DNA of 64,000 nucleotides from CAIQPV01 sp964480365 (GCA_964480365.1 CAYZPM010000008.1:21315-85314), one strand, 5' to 3'; shown: positions 52,856 to 61,295, counted from the stretch's first letter. The notes: generated by a model not told the origin, from the sequence alone. Numbers and translations are program-made.

Positions 52856-53389
52856 CTATGCCTGTTGCAGCAATTGGTAAAACACCTTGCCCGCTTTTCC
52901 CCGCTTTACCACTTCCCACGCAGTATCCGGCTCGAATGGCTCGCCGGTTTCAACATATACCAGTCCGTCTTCCGCCAGCCTGTTTCCAAGCAACGGCAAC
53001 ACTTTCGGCAAAAAGTCGCTCTGAAACGGCGGATCGAGAAAGATCACGTCAAAACGCCCGCTTTCCCGCCGCGCGAATTCTATCCCATCTTCGCAACGTA
53101 GCGCTATATTGACGCAGGATAATTTCTTGCTGTTTTCCTGCAAGGCGCGAAACGCCGCACGGCTGTTTTCCACCATCACCACTTCGACGGCTCCGCGCGA
53201 AAGCGCTTCAAAGCCTAATGCGCCGCTGCCCGAGAACAAATCCAGACAGCGCTTGCCATCCAGCGTTTGCCCCAGCCAGTTGAACAGGGTCTCGCGTACG
53301 CGATCCGGGGTGGGACGCAGCCCTTCCGCATCGGGGAACTCGATCCAGCGGCTGCGATTGGTACCACCGATAATTCTTACGCGACTTAT
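52856..53389 (-). CDS. rsmD: 16S rRNA m2G966 methyltransferase RsmD with non-standard start
   Basis: Methylates G966 of 16S rRNA. The frame encodes SRVRIIGGTNRSRW near its head, then GLRPTPDRVRETLFNWL, the SAM motif LDLFSGSGALGFEALSRGA and the catalytic FLDPPF. At the expected first codon the sequence reads ATA (53389-53387) instead of ATG, merged with the TAA stop of the peptidase gene (AAATAAGT where AAATGAGT would give the common ATGA overlap). A GGAG lies about eight bases upstream. No ATG, GTG or TTG precedes the conserved region in frame after the last stop, so the start may be ATA or ATT; starting at 53239 would remove essential motifs. Confidence 0.85.
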   Translation of the reverse strand: MSRVRIIGGTNRSRWIEFPDAEGLRPTPDRVRETLFNWLGQTLDGKRCLDLFSGSGALGFEALSRGAVEVVMVENSRAAFRALQENSKKLSCVNIALRCEDGIEFARRESGRFDVIFLDPPFQSDFLPKVLPLLGNRLAEDGLVYVETGEPFEPDTAWEVVKRGKAGKVFYQLLQQA

Positions 53390-54726
53390 TTTCCGCTCTC
53401 CACCTTGGCTTCGGGTGCGCCGACGATCACCGTCGCCATCGCATCAGGATTCACGTGCCGCTTGAACGCATCGCGGATTTGCGCAACCGTGACTTTGTCC
53501 ACTTTACCGACAAAATCGTCGAGATAAGTCAACGGCAATCCATAAAATCCGATGACACTGAGGTATTCCAGTATCTTCTTGTTGCTGTCTATGCGCATGG
53601 GGAAACCGCCGATGATGTTTTGCTTGGCAGCCTCCAATTCTTTTTCTGTCGGCCCCTTGGCGATGAACTCACGCAGGGTAGCGCGTGTCAGTTTCAGCGC
53701 TTCTTCGGCTTGATCCTTCTTGGTTTGCAGACCGATCTGGTAAGCGCCCGGCTGTTGCATCGGCATGAAGTAGCTATAAACACTGTAGGCCAGACCGCGC
53801 TTCTCACGGACTTCGTTCATCAGGCGCGACACAAAACCGCCGCCGCCTAAAATATAGTTACCCACGTAGAGCGGGAAATAATCCGGATCGTTGCGCGCCA
53901 TGCCGGGCACGCCGATCAAAATATGGCTCTGCGTGGCCGGGTGCGCGATGCGCTGCTCGCTGGGCTGTATCTGCATGGTAACCGGCGGAACCATGGCAGA
54001 TGCTTCGCCCGGCGGCAATTGCGCGGTGAGTTTTTGCGCGATGGCTTCGGCCTCAGCGCGCGTCACATCGCCCATGATAGCGACTACCGCTCCCTTGGCG
54101 CCATAATGCGCACGGTAAAACGCCTCAAGATCGGCACGCTGAATTTTTTCCACAGTATCCACTTCGCCGGATGCCCTTAAACCGTAGGGATGGGAGCCGA
54201 ACACGGCTTTATTGAAAGCCTTGTCGGCTATGCTTTCCGGCTTGGTTTCGGCTTCTTTCAGGCCTGCGATCAAGCGTGTCTTTTCGCGCGCCAATACCGT
54301 TTCCGGAAACACAGGGTGTTGCAGCACACGTGCCAGAATATCCAGCGCCTGATTGCGTTCGGTCGCGCTGCTCAGGGTACGCAGCGACATGCCCGCACGG
54401 TCAGGCTCGAAACGCCCGCCCATCTGTGCGCCGATATCGGCCATAGTGCGCGAAATTTCATCCTCGCTCAGTCCTTCCGCACCGAGATCAAGCAGGCCAT
54501 GAGTCATTCCGGCAACACCGGATTTTTCCGCCGTGTCGAAAGCGCTGCCTGCGGCGAAATCCACCGATACATCCAGCATCGGCAGGTCATGGTCTTCCAC
54601 AAAATAAACCCGCGCGCCGCTGGCTGCCTGCCAGTGCTGGATGTGCGGCGTGGCCAATGCGGCGCCGGAAAAAAGCACAGCGCCGGACAGAAACAGCGCG
54701 GCAGTAAATAATTTAGCGCAGGTCAT
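53386..54726 (-). CDS. M16 peptidase family protein, non-catalytic partner
   Basis: About 446 residues with a signal peptide (MTCAKLFTAALFLSGAVLF... to ALA), so exported. It has two M16-type domains, but the usual HxxEH zinc motif is replaced (GVAGMTHGLLDLGAEG), so it is expected to be the inactive subunit of a pair. The second domain has the R/Y substrate-binding signature (LMNEVREKRGLAYSVYSY). The start at 54726 is used because longer starts lie before the signal peptide. It overlaps the catalytic subunit upstream by 14 bases. Confidence 0.9.
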   Translation of the reverse strand: MTCAKLFTAALFLSGAVLFSGAALATPHIQHWQAASGARVYFVEDHDLPMLDVSVDFAAGSAFDTAEKSGVAGMTHGLLDLGAEGLSEDEISRTMADIGAQMGGRFEPDRAGMSLRTLSSATERNQALDILARVLQHPVFPETVLAREKTRLIAGLKEAETKPESIADKAFNKAVFGSHPYGLRASGEVDTVEKIQRADLEAFYRAHYGAKGAVVAIMGDVTRAEAEAIAQKLTAQLPPGEASAMVPPVTMQIQPSEQRIAHPATQSHILIGVPGMARNDPDYFPLYVGNYILGGGGFVSRLMNEVREKRGLAYSVYSYFMPMQQPGAYQIGLQTKKDQAEEALKLTRATLREFIAKGPTEKELEAAKQNIIGGFPMRIDSNKKILEYLSVIGFYGLPLTYLDDFVGKVDKVTVAQIRDAFKRHVNPDAMATVIVGAPEAKVESGK

Positions 54727-56080
54727 GACTTGCTCCCATATCGGCGTGTTTGTGTGTACCGGAAATCGGCTGCGGGTCGAGTACGGCAACACTCAGGTTG
54801 TCGTCCTGAAAAAACTCGCGCGCCACATCCTGTACTTGTTGCGCCGTCACCTCCTGTAGTTTTTTCAGCATCACCGGGATGGCCTTCTGACCCAACCCTA
54901 TGGATTCCATTTGTCCGATCTGCATCGCCTGGTAGAACACCGAATCGAGCTTGTACACTTCACCGGCAGTCACCTGCGCTTTGACACGCTTCAACTCTTC
55001 TTCGCTCACTCCATCTTTCACCAGCAGCGCAATTTGCTCGCGCAATCCAGCTTCCAGCTCGGCCACGCTTTTTCCTGTGCTGGGCGTACCTTCCAGTGTA
55101 AACATGGTCGGCCCGCGCGAGGTCGATTCGTAACCCGCACCCACTTCGCTGGCAAGCTGCTGCTCACGCACCAGTGACTTGTTCAAACGCGCCGATTCGT
55201 TGCCATCGAGTATTCCTGCCAATACTTCCAACGCATAAGGTTTCCAGTCTTTGCTCGGATCGCGCAGTTCGGGCGCATGGTAAGCCATCACCAAATACGG
55301 CAATTCTGCGGGCGCTTTGACCACGATGCGCTTGATCCCGACCTGCGGCAGCTCGTTGTGCGGCTTGCGCACCGGCAGCGTGTGTGCCGGGATGGGGCCG
55401 TAGTAACGTTGCGCCAGCTTGAACACCGCGTCCGCTTTTACATCCCCGGCCACTACAAGAGTCGCGTTGTTGGGGGCATACCAGGTCTTGTACCAGTTTC
55501 TCGGGTCGCTTGCGGTGAACGCAAGCAAATCGTTCATCCAGCCGATCACAGGGTGCCGGTAGGGATGCTCCTGATAGGCTACCGCCATGAGTTTTTCGTA
55601 AAGCAGCGCATGCGGCTCGTCGTCGGTGCGCATACGCCGCTCTTCCATGACCACTTTGACTTCTTTGGCGAATTCGGCATCAGACAATTTCAGGTTGCGC
55701 ATGCGGTCCGATTCGAGCTGCATGGCGAGCGGTAGCTTGGAACTTTGCAATTGCTGGAAATAGGCGGTGTAGTCATCATTAGTGAAAGCATTCTCGCGCC
55801 CGCCCGCAGCAGCGATGCGCTTGGAGAATTCTCCCGCTGGCACGGTCTTGGTTCCCTTGAACATCATGTGCTCCAGCATATGTGCCACGCCGGTGGTGCC
55901 GGTGAGTTCGTCTATACTGCCCACGTGATACCATACCTGCTGTACCACCACCGGCGCGCGGTGATCTTCCTTGACAATCACCTTGAGGCCGTTCGACAGC
56001 GTCTTCTCGAACACTTCCGCGTGTGCGACAGACTGTGACCAACTCAACAACAGCGCGATGCAATATAAATAATGTCTCAT
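54713..56080 (-). CDS. M16 zinc peptidase, catalytic subunit
   Basis: About 455 residues, exported (signal peptide MRHYLYCIALLLSWSQSVAH..A). The active-site motif HMLEHMMFKGT (HxxEH) appears near residue 60, with the third ligand Glu in the FTNDDYTAYFQQL to VVMEERRMR region about 75 residues on. The C-terminal domain is the pitrilysin-like partner fold. With the inactive paralogue downstream it probably forms a periplasmic or outer-membrane-associated heterodimer. The ATG at 56080 starts the signal peptide. It is divergent from ftsY. Confidence 0.92.
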   Translation of the reverse strand: MRHYLYCIALLLSWSQSVAHAEVFEKTLSNGLKVIVKEDHRAPVVVQQVWYHVGSIDELTGTTGVAHMLEHMMFKGTKTVPAGEFSKRIAAAGGRENAFTNDDYTAYFQQLQSSKLPLAMQLESDRMRNLKLSDAEFAKEVKVVMEERRMRTDDEPHALLYEKLMAVAYQEHPYRHPVIGWMNDLLAFTASDPRNWYKTWYAPNNATLVVAGDVKADAVFKLAQRYYGPIPAHTLPVRKPHNELPQVGIKRIVVKAPAELPYLVMAYHAPELRDPSKDWKPYALEVLAGILDGNESARLNKSLVREQQLASEVGAGYESTSRGPTMFTLEGTPSTGKSVAELEAGLREQIALLVKDGVSEEELKRVKAQVTAGEVYKLDSVFYQAMQIGQMESIGLGQKAIPVMLKKLQEVTAQQVQDVAREFFQDDNLSVAVLDPQPISGTHKHADMGASHDLR

Positions 56081-56202
56081 GTCTCTAACCCGTAAACGTG
56101 TAATCCGCTTAAAATACGTGCGCATTATGCCTCATTTTCTTGTGCTGAGTAGGCAGGTATGGAGTGCGAATCTGGTTGTCTGTTTCTTTAGAGAAAGAAT
56201 AA

Positions 56203-57159
56203 ATGTTTGGTTTCCTGAAAAAAGCGCCGCCCGAACAAGTTGCATCCGAAAAACGTAGTTGGCTAAGCCGACTGAAAAGCGGACTGGCACGCACCGGTGA
56301 TCAACTCTCCGACCTGTTCGGACGCAGCGGGAAAATCGATGACGAGTTGTACGAAGAACTGGAAACCATCCTGATCACCGCCGATGTCGGCATGGATGCG
56401 ACCCGTTTTTTGCTGGCTGAATTGCGCCACCAAGTAAAGGAGCAACGCCTCACCGAAGCAGACCAACTCAAACAAGTCTTGGCGGAATGTCTGCTCAAGC
56501 TGCTTCAGCCATTGGCCCAAGAGCTTGATGTCAGCACTCACCAACCTTTCGTCATCATGCTGGCCGGAGTGAACGGTGCGGGCAAAACCACCTCCATCGG
56601 CAAACTGGCAAAATACTTTCAGGGACAAGGTAAGTCGGTGCTGCTGGCGGCGGGCGACACTTTCCGCGCCGCCGCTCGCGAGCAACTGATGGAATGGGGC
56701 GTGCGCAACAATGTCACCGTCATCGCCCAGCAGGGCGGCGACCCCGCCGCCGTGATTTACGATGCGGTGCAGGCAGCCATGGCACGCAAGATAGACGTGG
56801 TACTGGCGGACACCGCCGGGCGCTTATCCACTCAGGCGCACCTGATGGAAGAAATTAAAAAAGTTAAGCGCGTCATCGCCAAGGCACTGCCCGGTGCGCC
56901 GCACGAGGTACTGCTGGTGCTGGATGCCAATACCGGACAAAATGCGCTAAGCCAAGTGAAGGCGTTCGACGAGGCGCTGGATGTTACCGGGCTGGTGCTC
57001 ACCAAACTTGATGGAACCGCCAAGGGGGGCGTGATTGCCGCCATTGCCAAGGCGCATCCGATCCCGGTGCGTTTCATCGGAGTCGGCGAAGGGCTGGATG
57101 ATTTGCGCCCGTTCGCGGCGGAAGATTTTGTCGCGGCATTGCTGGGGCTGGATGAATGA
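56203..57159 (+). CDS. ftsY: signal recognition particle receptor FtsY
   Basis: SRP receptor GTPase that docks ribosome-nascent chains at the membrane. The 318-residue protein has a short basic N-terminus (MFGFLKKAPPEQ) lacking the long acidic A domain of E. coli, the N domain (LYEELETILITADVGMDATR), and the G domain: GVNGAGKTTSIGKLA, LLAAGDTFRAAAREQL, VLADTAGRLSTQ, LVLDANTGQNAL, LTKLDGTAKGG and FIGVGEGLDDLRPF. The stop overlaps the ftsE start. Confidence 0.97.
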   Translation: MFGFLKKAPPEQVASEKRSWLSRLKSGLARTGDQLSDLFGRSGKIDDELYEELETILITADVGMDATRFLLAELRHQVKEQRLTEADQLKQVLAECLLKLLQPLAQELDVSTHQPFVIMLAGVNGAGKTTSIGKLAKYFQGQGKSVLLAAGDTFRAAAREQLMEWGVRNNVTVIAQQGGDPAAVIYDAVQAAMARKIDVVLADTAGRLSTQAHLMEEIKKVKRVIAKALPGAPHEVLLVLDANTGQNALSQVKAFDEALDVTGLVLTKLDGTAKGGVIAAIAKAHPIPVRFIGVGEGLDDLRPFAAEDFVAALLGLDE

Positions 57160-57929
57160 TCCGTTTCAACCAAGTTTACAAGCGCTATCCCGGCGGTTTC
57201 GAGGCGCTGAAGAACGTCAGCCTCGACATCTCCGAAGGCGACATGGTGTTTCTCACCGGCCATTCCGGCGCGGGCAAGAGTACCCTGCTCAATCTCATCG
57301 CCGCCATCGAGCATCCCAATTCCGGCAGCGTGATTGTCAAGGGGCAGAATATCTCAACCCTCAAGGGTGGAGCGCTTCCCTATCTGCGCCGCAATCTGGG
57401 GCTGATTTTCCAGGATCACAAATTACTGTTCGACCGTAACGCATTCGACAACGTGATGCTGCCGCTGCAAATCTGCGGCTTCGACCACCGCGAAAGCGCC
57501 AAGCGGGTGCGCGCCGCGCTCGACAAGGTGGGGCTGTTGCAACGCGAAAAAGCCAATCCCATCGCGCTGTCCGGCGGCGAGCAGCAACGCCTTTGTATCG
57601 CCCGCGCCATCGTCAATCGCCCCGCCATCCTGCTGGCCGATGAACCAACCGGCAACCTCGATACAGACTACGCCAACGACATCATGAACATCTTCAAATC
57701 CTTCCACCAAGTCGGCGTCACCCTGCTTATCTCCTCTCACGACGAAGGTATCCTGCGCCAGTTCGGCACGCGCATACTGACGTTGAAACACGGGGAGTTG
57801 CAGTCCTCTGATGAACTAACTAGCCATTCGACTAGGCTGTCATCCGAAGAACTTTTGGCCGGGCACCCGAAAGACGCCAGTCAAGTCGCTGGTTATTCGA
57901 CGGCTTCAACAGGCTCAGGACAGGCATGA
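57156..57929 (+). CDS. ftsE: cell division ATP-binding protein FtsE with repeat-encoded tail
   Basis: ABC ATPase that with FtsX controls septal peptidoglycan hydrolases. Residues 1-219 are a normal FtsE: MIRFNQVYKRYPGGFEAL, Walker A FLTGHSGAGKSTLLNLIA, LGLIFQDHKLLFDRN, signature ALSGGEQQRLCIARAI, Walker B LLADEPTGNLD and the H-loop SSHDEGIL. Related proteins end near 220 residues; here ~38 extra residues follow, encoded by a dispersed repeat (57814-57900). ftsX starts inside the stop region (ATGA overlap), so the tail is translated and coupling is retained. Confidence 0.95.
   Translation: MIRFNQVYKRYPGGFEALKNVSLDISEGDMVFLTGHSGAGKSTLLNLIAAIEHPNSGSVIVKGQNISTLKGGALPYLRRNLGLIFQDHKLLFDRNAFDNVMLPLQICGFDHRESAKRVRAALDKVGLLQREKANPIALSGGEQQRLCIARAIVNRPAILLADEPTGNLDTDYANDIMNIFKSFHQVGVTLLISSHDEGILRQFGTRILTLKHGELQSSDELTSHSTRLSSEELLAGHPKDASQVAGYSTASTGSGQA
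57814..57925. repeat. dispersed repeat encoding the FtsE tail
   Basis: Inverse copy of the CCAGCGACTTG...CTAGTCGAATGGCTAG family (compare 27603-27645 and 33690-33740), with CTTTTGGCCGGGCACCCG shared with the AddB-like gene near 32262-32279, followed by GGCTTCAACAGGCTCAGGAC, a piece of the 49600 REP family. Confidence 0.8.
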
Positions 57930-58822
57930 GACAACACCTTAACGTGCTGCGATACACCCTGCTCCGCCTGCTCGCCACGCCGGTAGCCAGCCTGCTCAAC
58001 ATCATGGTCATCGGCATTGCACTTAGCCTGCCTAGCGGCGTATATGTGCTGTTGCAAAATGTGCAGATCCTTGCCGATCAAGTGGTCGGCACGCCGCAGA
58101 TCAGCGTATTTCTGACAATGGATGCGAGCAAGGACGATATCGCCCGTATCGGCAAACAATTGCAGCAGCACGATGCGGTTGACCATGCCGAATATGTGTC
58201 GCGCGAGCAAGCGCTGGAACAGCTCAAGCACAGCACCGGACTAACGGACGTGATTGGCGGCCTCACGCAAAACCCGTTGCCGGACGCTTATATCGTTTAT
58301 CCGAAAAAGGCCGACGCGCAGACGCTGGAAGCCTTGCGCGATGAATTGCAGAAATGGCCCAAGCTGGAAACGGTGCAACTTGATTCAGCTTGGGCGCGCA
58401 AACTGGAAGCGTTGCTCAAGTTCGGTCGGCTGGCAGTGCTGATACTTGCCGTGCTGCTCAGCTTCACGCTGGTGGCCATTACCTTCAACACTATCCGCCT
58501 GCAAATCCTCACCCGGCGCGAAGAGATCGAAGTGTCCAAACTGATCGGCGCCACCAACGCCTTCATCCGCCGCCCCTTCTTGTATTTCGGCCTGTTGCAA
58601 GGCTTGCTCGGCGGCGCGGCGGCATGGCTCATCATCACCGTCAGCTTAACCCTGCTCAACAACAGCCTCGCCGGGCTAACGCAACTGTATGCCAGCAACT
58701 TTACCCTGCACACACTTTCAGCGGGCGACAGCCTCACCTTGCTTGGATTCTCAGCCTACCTCGGCTGGCTGGGCGCGTGGCTATCGGTAGCGCAACACTT
58801 GTGGCAGATTGAGCCTAAATAA
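57926..58822 (+). CDS. ftsX: cell division membrane protein FtsX
   Basis: Inner-membrane partner of FtsE. The 298-residue protein has the expected topology: N-terminal cytoplasmic segment, first span (PVASLLNIMVIGIALSLPSG), a periplasmic domain (QISVFLTMDASKDDIARIGK...), then three spans in the second half (LAVLILAVLLSFTLVAITFN, FGLLQGLLGGAAAWLIITVS, and LTLLGFSAYLGWLGAWLSVA). A decayed copy of its last third lies at 59799-59898. In most betaproteobacteria rpoH follows directly; here about 4.8 kb intervenes. Confidence 0.96.
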   Translation: MRQHLNVLRYTLLRLLATPVASLLNIMVIGIALSLPSGVYVLLQNVQILADQVVGTPQISVFLTMDASKDDIARIGKQLQQHDAVDHAEYVSREQALEQLKHSTGLTDVIGGLTQNPLPDAYIVYPKKADAQTLEALRDELQKWPKLETVQLDSAWARKLEALLKFGRLAVLILAVLLSFTLVAITFNTIRLQILTRREEIEVSKLIGATNAFIRRPFLYFGLLQGLLGGAAAWLIITVSLTLLNNSLAGLTQLYASNFTLHTLSAGDSLTLLGFSAYLGWLGAWLSVAQHLWQIEPK

Positions 58823-58845
58823 TCGAATTAATACAGTTTTAAATG

Positions 58846-58875
58846 CGAAGGGGTCGGCTCGCGCCGACCCCTTCG
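58846..58875. terminator. bidirectional hairpin after ftsX
   Basis: Perfect 13-bp stem CGAAGGGGTCGGC/GCCGACCCCTTCG with a TCGC loop. No clear T-tract, but it sits between convergent ftsX and the PEP-CTERM gene. Confidence 0.7.
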
Positions 58876-58894
58876 GAATAACCAGGAATGAATC

Positions 58895-59629
58895 TTATTT
58901 CTGCTTAGCCTTCCTCCACCGTGCCATTCCACCGAGAAGCCCAAGACCAGCCAACATCATGGCATAGGTTTCGGGTTCTGGTACCGGGGCAAAAACCGCG
59001 AGATCCTGCGTGTTTCCCGGAGTGTTTGCGCTCCAGATATAGAGCTGTTCGGTAGGTGCCGCCGTACCAAGGCTACCGAGCCAGGAATTGGCAAGAGTAT
59101 CTGCGCCAAGCGCATCCCCATAAACGCTAAAAGTGCCATTGCTTACGTTTAAGGTTGACCCTTTCTCGGCCATGATTTCCCACGCCGCCAGTTGGAAAGC
59201 GGAAGATGTCTTGGCGTCAGTCACCTTCGACAGATCGTTCGAAGCCAGCCGTTCAAGCTCTAATACTTTAGCAGAGGTAAGCGTGTTGTGGGAAATTGGA
59301 CCGTAATTCGGCCCCGACTTAAGTGTGTAATCCGTCGATTGCATGTTGTCGTAGATGTCTATGCACCATGCCATGAATGAAGCATTTTTTGCTGTCGTTA
59401 CCCCGCCTATAGTCCAAGCCCCGGTTGTGTCTTCCATTTTGAATCCGCCGGAATAGACATACTCGGCGACACTTGGTGAGGCATTGACGATGTGGACCGT
59501 GTCCGGCCCTGGGTAGTAAAGCCAATCAAAGTTTAGAGAATCAGCCATAGCGGGCTGAACCGCGAACATCGTCGCCGCAACAACTGCAGCCACGATTCCG
59601 ATTTGCTTAGACTTAATGTTCTTTGTCAT
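58895..59629 (-). CDS. PEP-CTERM exported protein
   Basis: A 244-residue exported protein. Signal peptide at residues ~8-29 (GIVAAVVAATMFAVQPAMA), a beta-rich body of unknown family, and the C-terminal sorting signal VPEPETYAMMLAGLGLLGGM followed by ARWRKAKQK. Such tails are processed by exosortase in biofilm-forming Gram-negatives; no exosortase gene is in the window. GGAGAACGAC precedes the ATG. It is inserted between ftsX and a decayed duplicate of the ftsX 3' end. Confidence 0.93.
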   Translation of the reverse strand: MTKNIKSKQIGIVAAVVAATMFAVQPAMADSLNFDWLYYPGPDTVHIVNASPSVAEYVYSGGFKMEDTTGAWTIGGVTTAKNASFMAWCIDIYDNMQSTDYTLKSGPNYGPISHNTLTSAKVLELERLASNDLSKVTDAKTSSAFQLAAWEIMAEKGSTLNVSNGTFSVYGDALGADTLANSWLGSLGTAAPTEQLYIWSANTPGNTQDLAVFAPVPEPETYAMMLAGLGLLGGMARWRKAKQK

Positions 59630-59798
59630 GTCGTTCTCCTGATAAATTTAAACTAATCGGCGGACTCGACTCTGAAGTGCAACTTTTGTGATTGGACTTT
59701 AAAGAAGAATTGCTAACAAAACAATACGTGTGGATATGGTTTGAAATTTATCAGGTTCACATTTGGTTTTCAATAGTCCAAACGTACTAATGGCATAC

Positions 59799-59898
59799 GC
59801 CTTCATAGCCTCCGCTTCCTGAATTTCGGCCTGCTGCAAGGCCTACTGGGCGCATGGTTATGCGGTGGCGCAACACCCTGCAGATTGAGCTTAAGTAA
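59799..59898 (+). pseudogene. ftsX: decayed duplicate of the ftsX 3' end
   Basis: The left part (GCCTTCAT...TTTCGGCCTGCTGCAAGGC) matches ftsX at about 58559-58605, and the right part (GCGCAACACCCTGCAGATTG through AGTAAT) matches the ftsX terminus at 58791-58822. The ~170 bases between are missing. Frameshifts and an early stop make it non-functional. Confidence 0.85.
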
Positions 59899-59944
59899 TT
59901 TCAAAATACGGCAAGAGCGGAAAATAATTCTCTTGTTTCTGTTT

Positions 59945-60018
59945 GAATACAAGACCCGACCCAGCGGGCTGACCACGCCCATGCTGCCTTTGTTCAGCAC
60001 ATGGGTGAAGTCATCTAA
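59945..60018 (-). pseudogene. remnant of an integrase C-terminus
   Basis: On the minus strand the frame reads LDDFTHVLNKGSMGVVSPLG, resembling the THVLNRGG-GVRSPLD terminus of IntI/XerC-like tyrosine recombinases. Stop codons immediately precede it, so only the tail survives. Confidence 0.5.
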
Positions 60019-60048
60019 CTATCACGTTGGATAGGAGCGGGGTTTACT

Positions 60049-60426
60049 TTAGCGTTTAGCTGGACGCGGCGTGTACAACTTGCTGCTCTGCCAGTCTGAA
60101 ATATTCAGGGCGGTTTCGAAGACGGGTATCTCCTGGGTAAACTGCACCAGCGCAAAAGCGGCAGTTGGCTGCATTTGCACACAGACCATTTTGACGTTGA
60201 TAGCGAGGACTGTGTGCGCCAGTTTGTTGAGCCAGTTGTAATAGACCGGGTCGATGATAATTTGCGTGGAAAGGTCGTAATACAGGCGGGAGGCACGGGC
60301 GCCTAGAAGACGTTCAACTATGCTCTCGACCAGTCTGTCATGGTCGCTGACGTCCAAACCGCGCGACGGCTCCAGCAGGAAATCCTCCCTGCCGATCTGG
60401 GTCAGGTGCAGGCCCGGAATGATCAT
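60049..60426 (-). CDS. RsbS-like STAS protein
   Basis: A 125-residue single STAS domain of stressosome-scaffold type. It follows the RsbR-like gene with a one-base stop/start overlap. The strand-helix pattern (RLYYDLSTQIIIDP, LNKLAHTVLAINVKMVCVQM, PTAAFALVQF) aligns with RsbS, but where B. subtilis RsbS has the phosphorylated serine of IDS, this protein reads IDPVYY, a proline. It may therefore be a non-switching scaffold, or use another residue. Last gene of the operon. Confidence 0.75.
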   Translation of the reverse strand: MIIPGLHLTQIGREDFLLEPSRGLDVSDHDRLVESIVERLLGARASRLYYDLSTQIIIDPVYYNWLNKLAHTVLAINVKMVCVQMQPTAAFALVQFTQEIPVFETALNISDWQSSKLYTPRPAKR

Positions 60427-61295
60427 TAGTCTGCTTTTTGGCTGACGTGGATGCCCATGCTGCGGAATGCTTCTTTCAGTCCGTCGGACAGGCTGGCGCG
60501 TGTGGTGATGTCGCTCATGTTGATATTCAGGCTGATCAGCGCACGCGCGATTTCCGGACGGATGCCGGTGATAATTGCCTGGGAACCCATCAGTTGCACC
60601 GCGCGCACCATCTGGATAAGATGGTGGGAAACTTGCGAGTCAATGTTTTTGACCCCGGTCAAATCCATCACCACGGCGCTGGCGTGATCCTTGGCAATGC
60701 GGTTGAGCAGCGCTTCCATCACCAGCATGGTGCGGCTGGAATCGAGGGTGCCGATGATAGGCAGGGTAAGCACGCCGTCCCAAATTTCCGTGATGGGCGT
60801 GGCGGTTTCACGCAATTCCTGCTCCTGCGCGAAAAGGGCTTGTTCCTTTTCATCAAGGTAGGCGCGGAACACGGCCATGATCAGCTCGTTGAATACGGTG
60901 CTGAAATACAGCAGCACAGAACGCGACTGGGTAAAGGTAATGCCGCTGTCCTTTTCCAATGCCCCTATCAAGGTCAGTTGCAGTTGCTGGGCATAGCGCA
61001 CCATATCTTCCACGTGACCGCCGCGCACCAGTATTTTTTGCGACAGGCCGGTGAAGAACATTTGCAGCGCATGAAACTGCGGCGATCCTTGACTGGTTGG
61101 GTCTTGCGAAGCCAGTAGTGCCACGATCAGATTCATGAATTCGCCGCTCAAATCGGCAACTTCGTCGTCATCCATCAACCTGTTGTCGCAGCAAAAAAAC
61201 TTTCGCCCCGGCCCCTCAAGTTCAGAAGAAATATTGCCGACTTTCAGGTTGAATAAGGCAGCCACTTTTTCGCTGAGATCTTTTTTTTGTGTCAT
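60426..61295 (-). CDS. RsbR-like STAS protein (stressosome sensor)
   Basis: A 289-residue protein with a variable N-terminal sensory region (residues ~1-165, helical, with a linker LDEKEQALFAQEQELRETA) and a C-terminal STAS domain (ITEIWDGVLTLPIIGTLDSS, VVMDLTGVKNIDSQVSHHLI, AIITGIRPEIARALISLNIN). The phospho-acceptor position is Ser in IDSQV, where RsbR usually has Thr. RsbR and RsbS co-assemble into the stressosome and are phosphorylated by RsbT. It begins 34 bases downstream of the kinase/phosphatase gene. Confidence 0.85.
   Translation of the reverse strand: MTQKKDLSEKVAALFNLKVGNISSELEGPGRKFFCCDNRLMDDDEVADLSGEFMNLIVALLASQDPTSQGSPQFHALQMFFTGLSQKILVRGGHVEDMVRYAQQLQLTLIGALEKDSGITFTQSRSVLLYFSTVFNELIMAVFRAYLDEKEQALFAQEQELRETATPITEIWDGVLTLPIIGTLDSSRTMLVMEALLNRIAKDHASAVVMDLTGVKNIDSQVSHHLIQMVRAVQLMGSQAIITGIRPEIARALISLNINMSDITTRASLSDGLKEAFRSMGIHVSQKAD

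Larger units (their letters stand above)
59630..60048. other. scar region with gene remnants
   Basis: Promoter region of the PEP-CTERM gene at the left, then the ftsX remnant (59799-59898) and an integrase C-terminal remnant (59945-60018). No intact gene. Confidence 0.7.
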
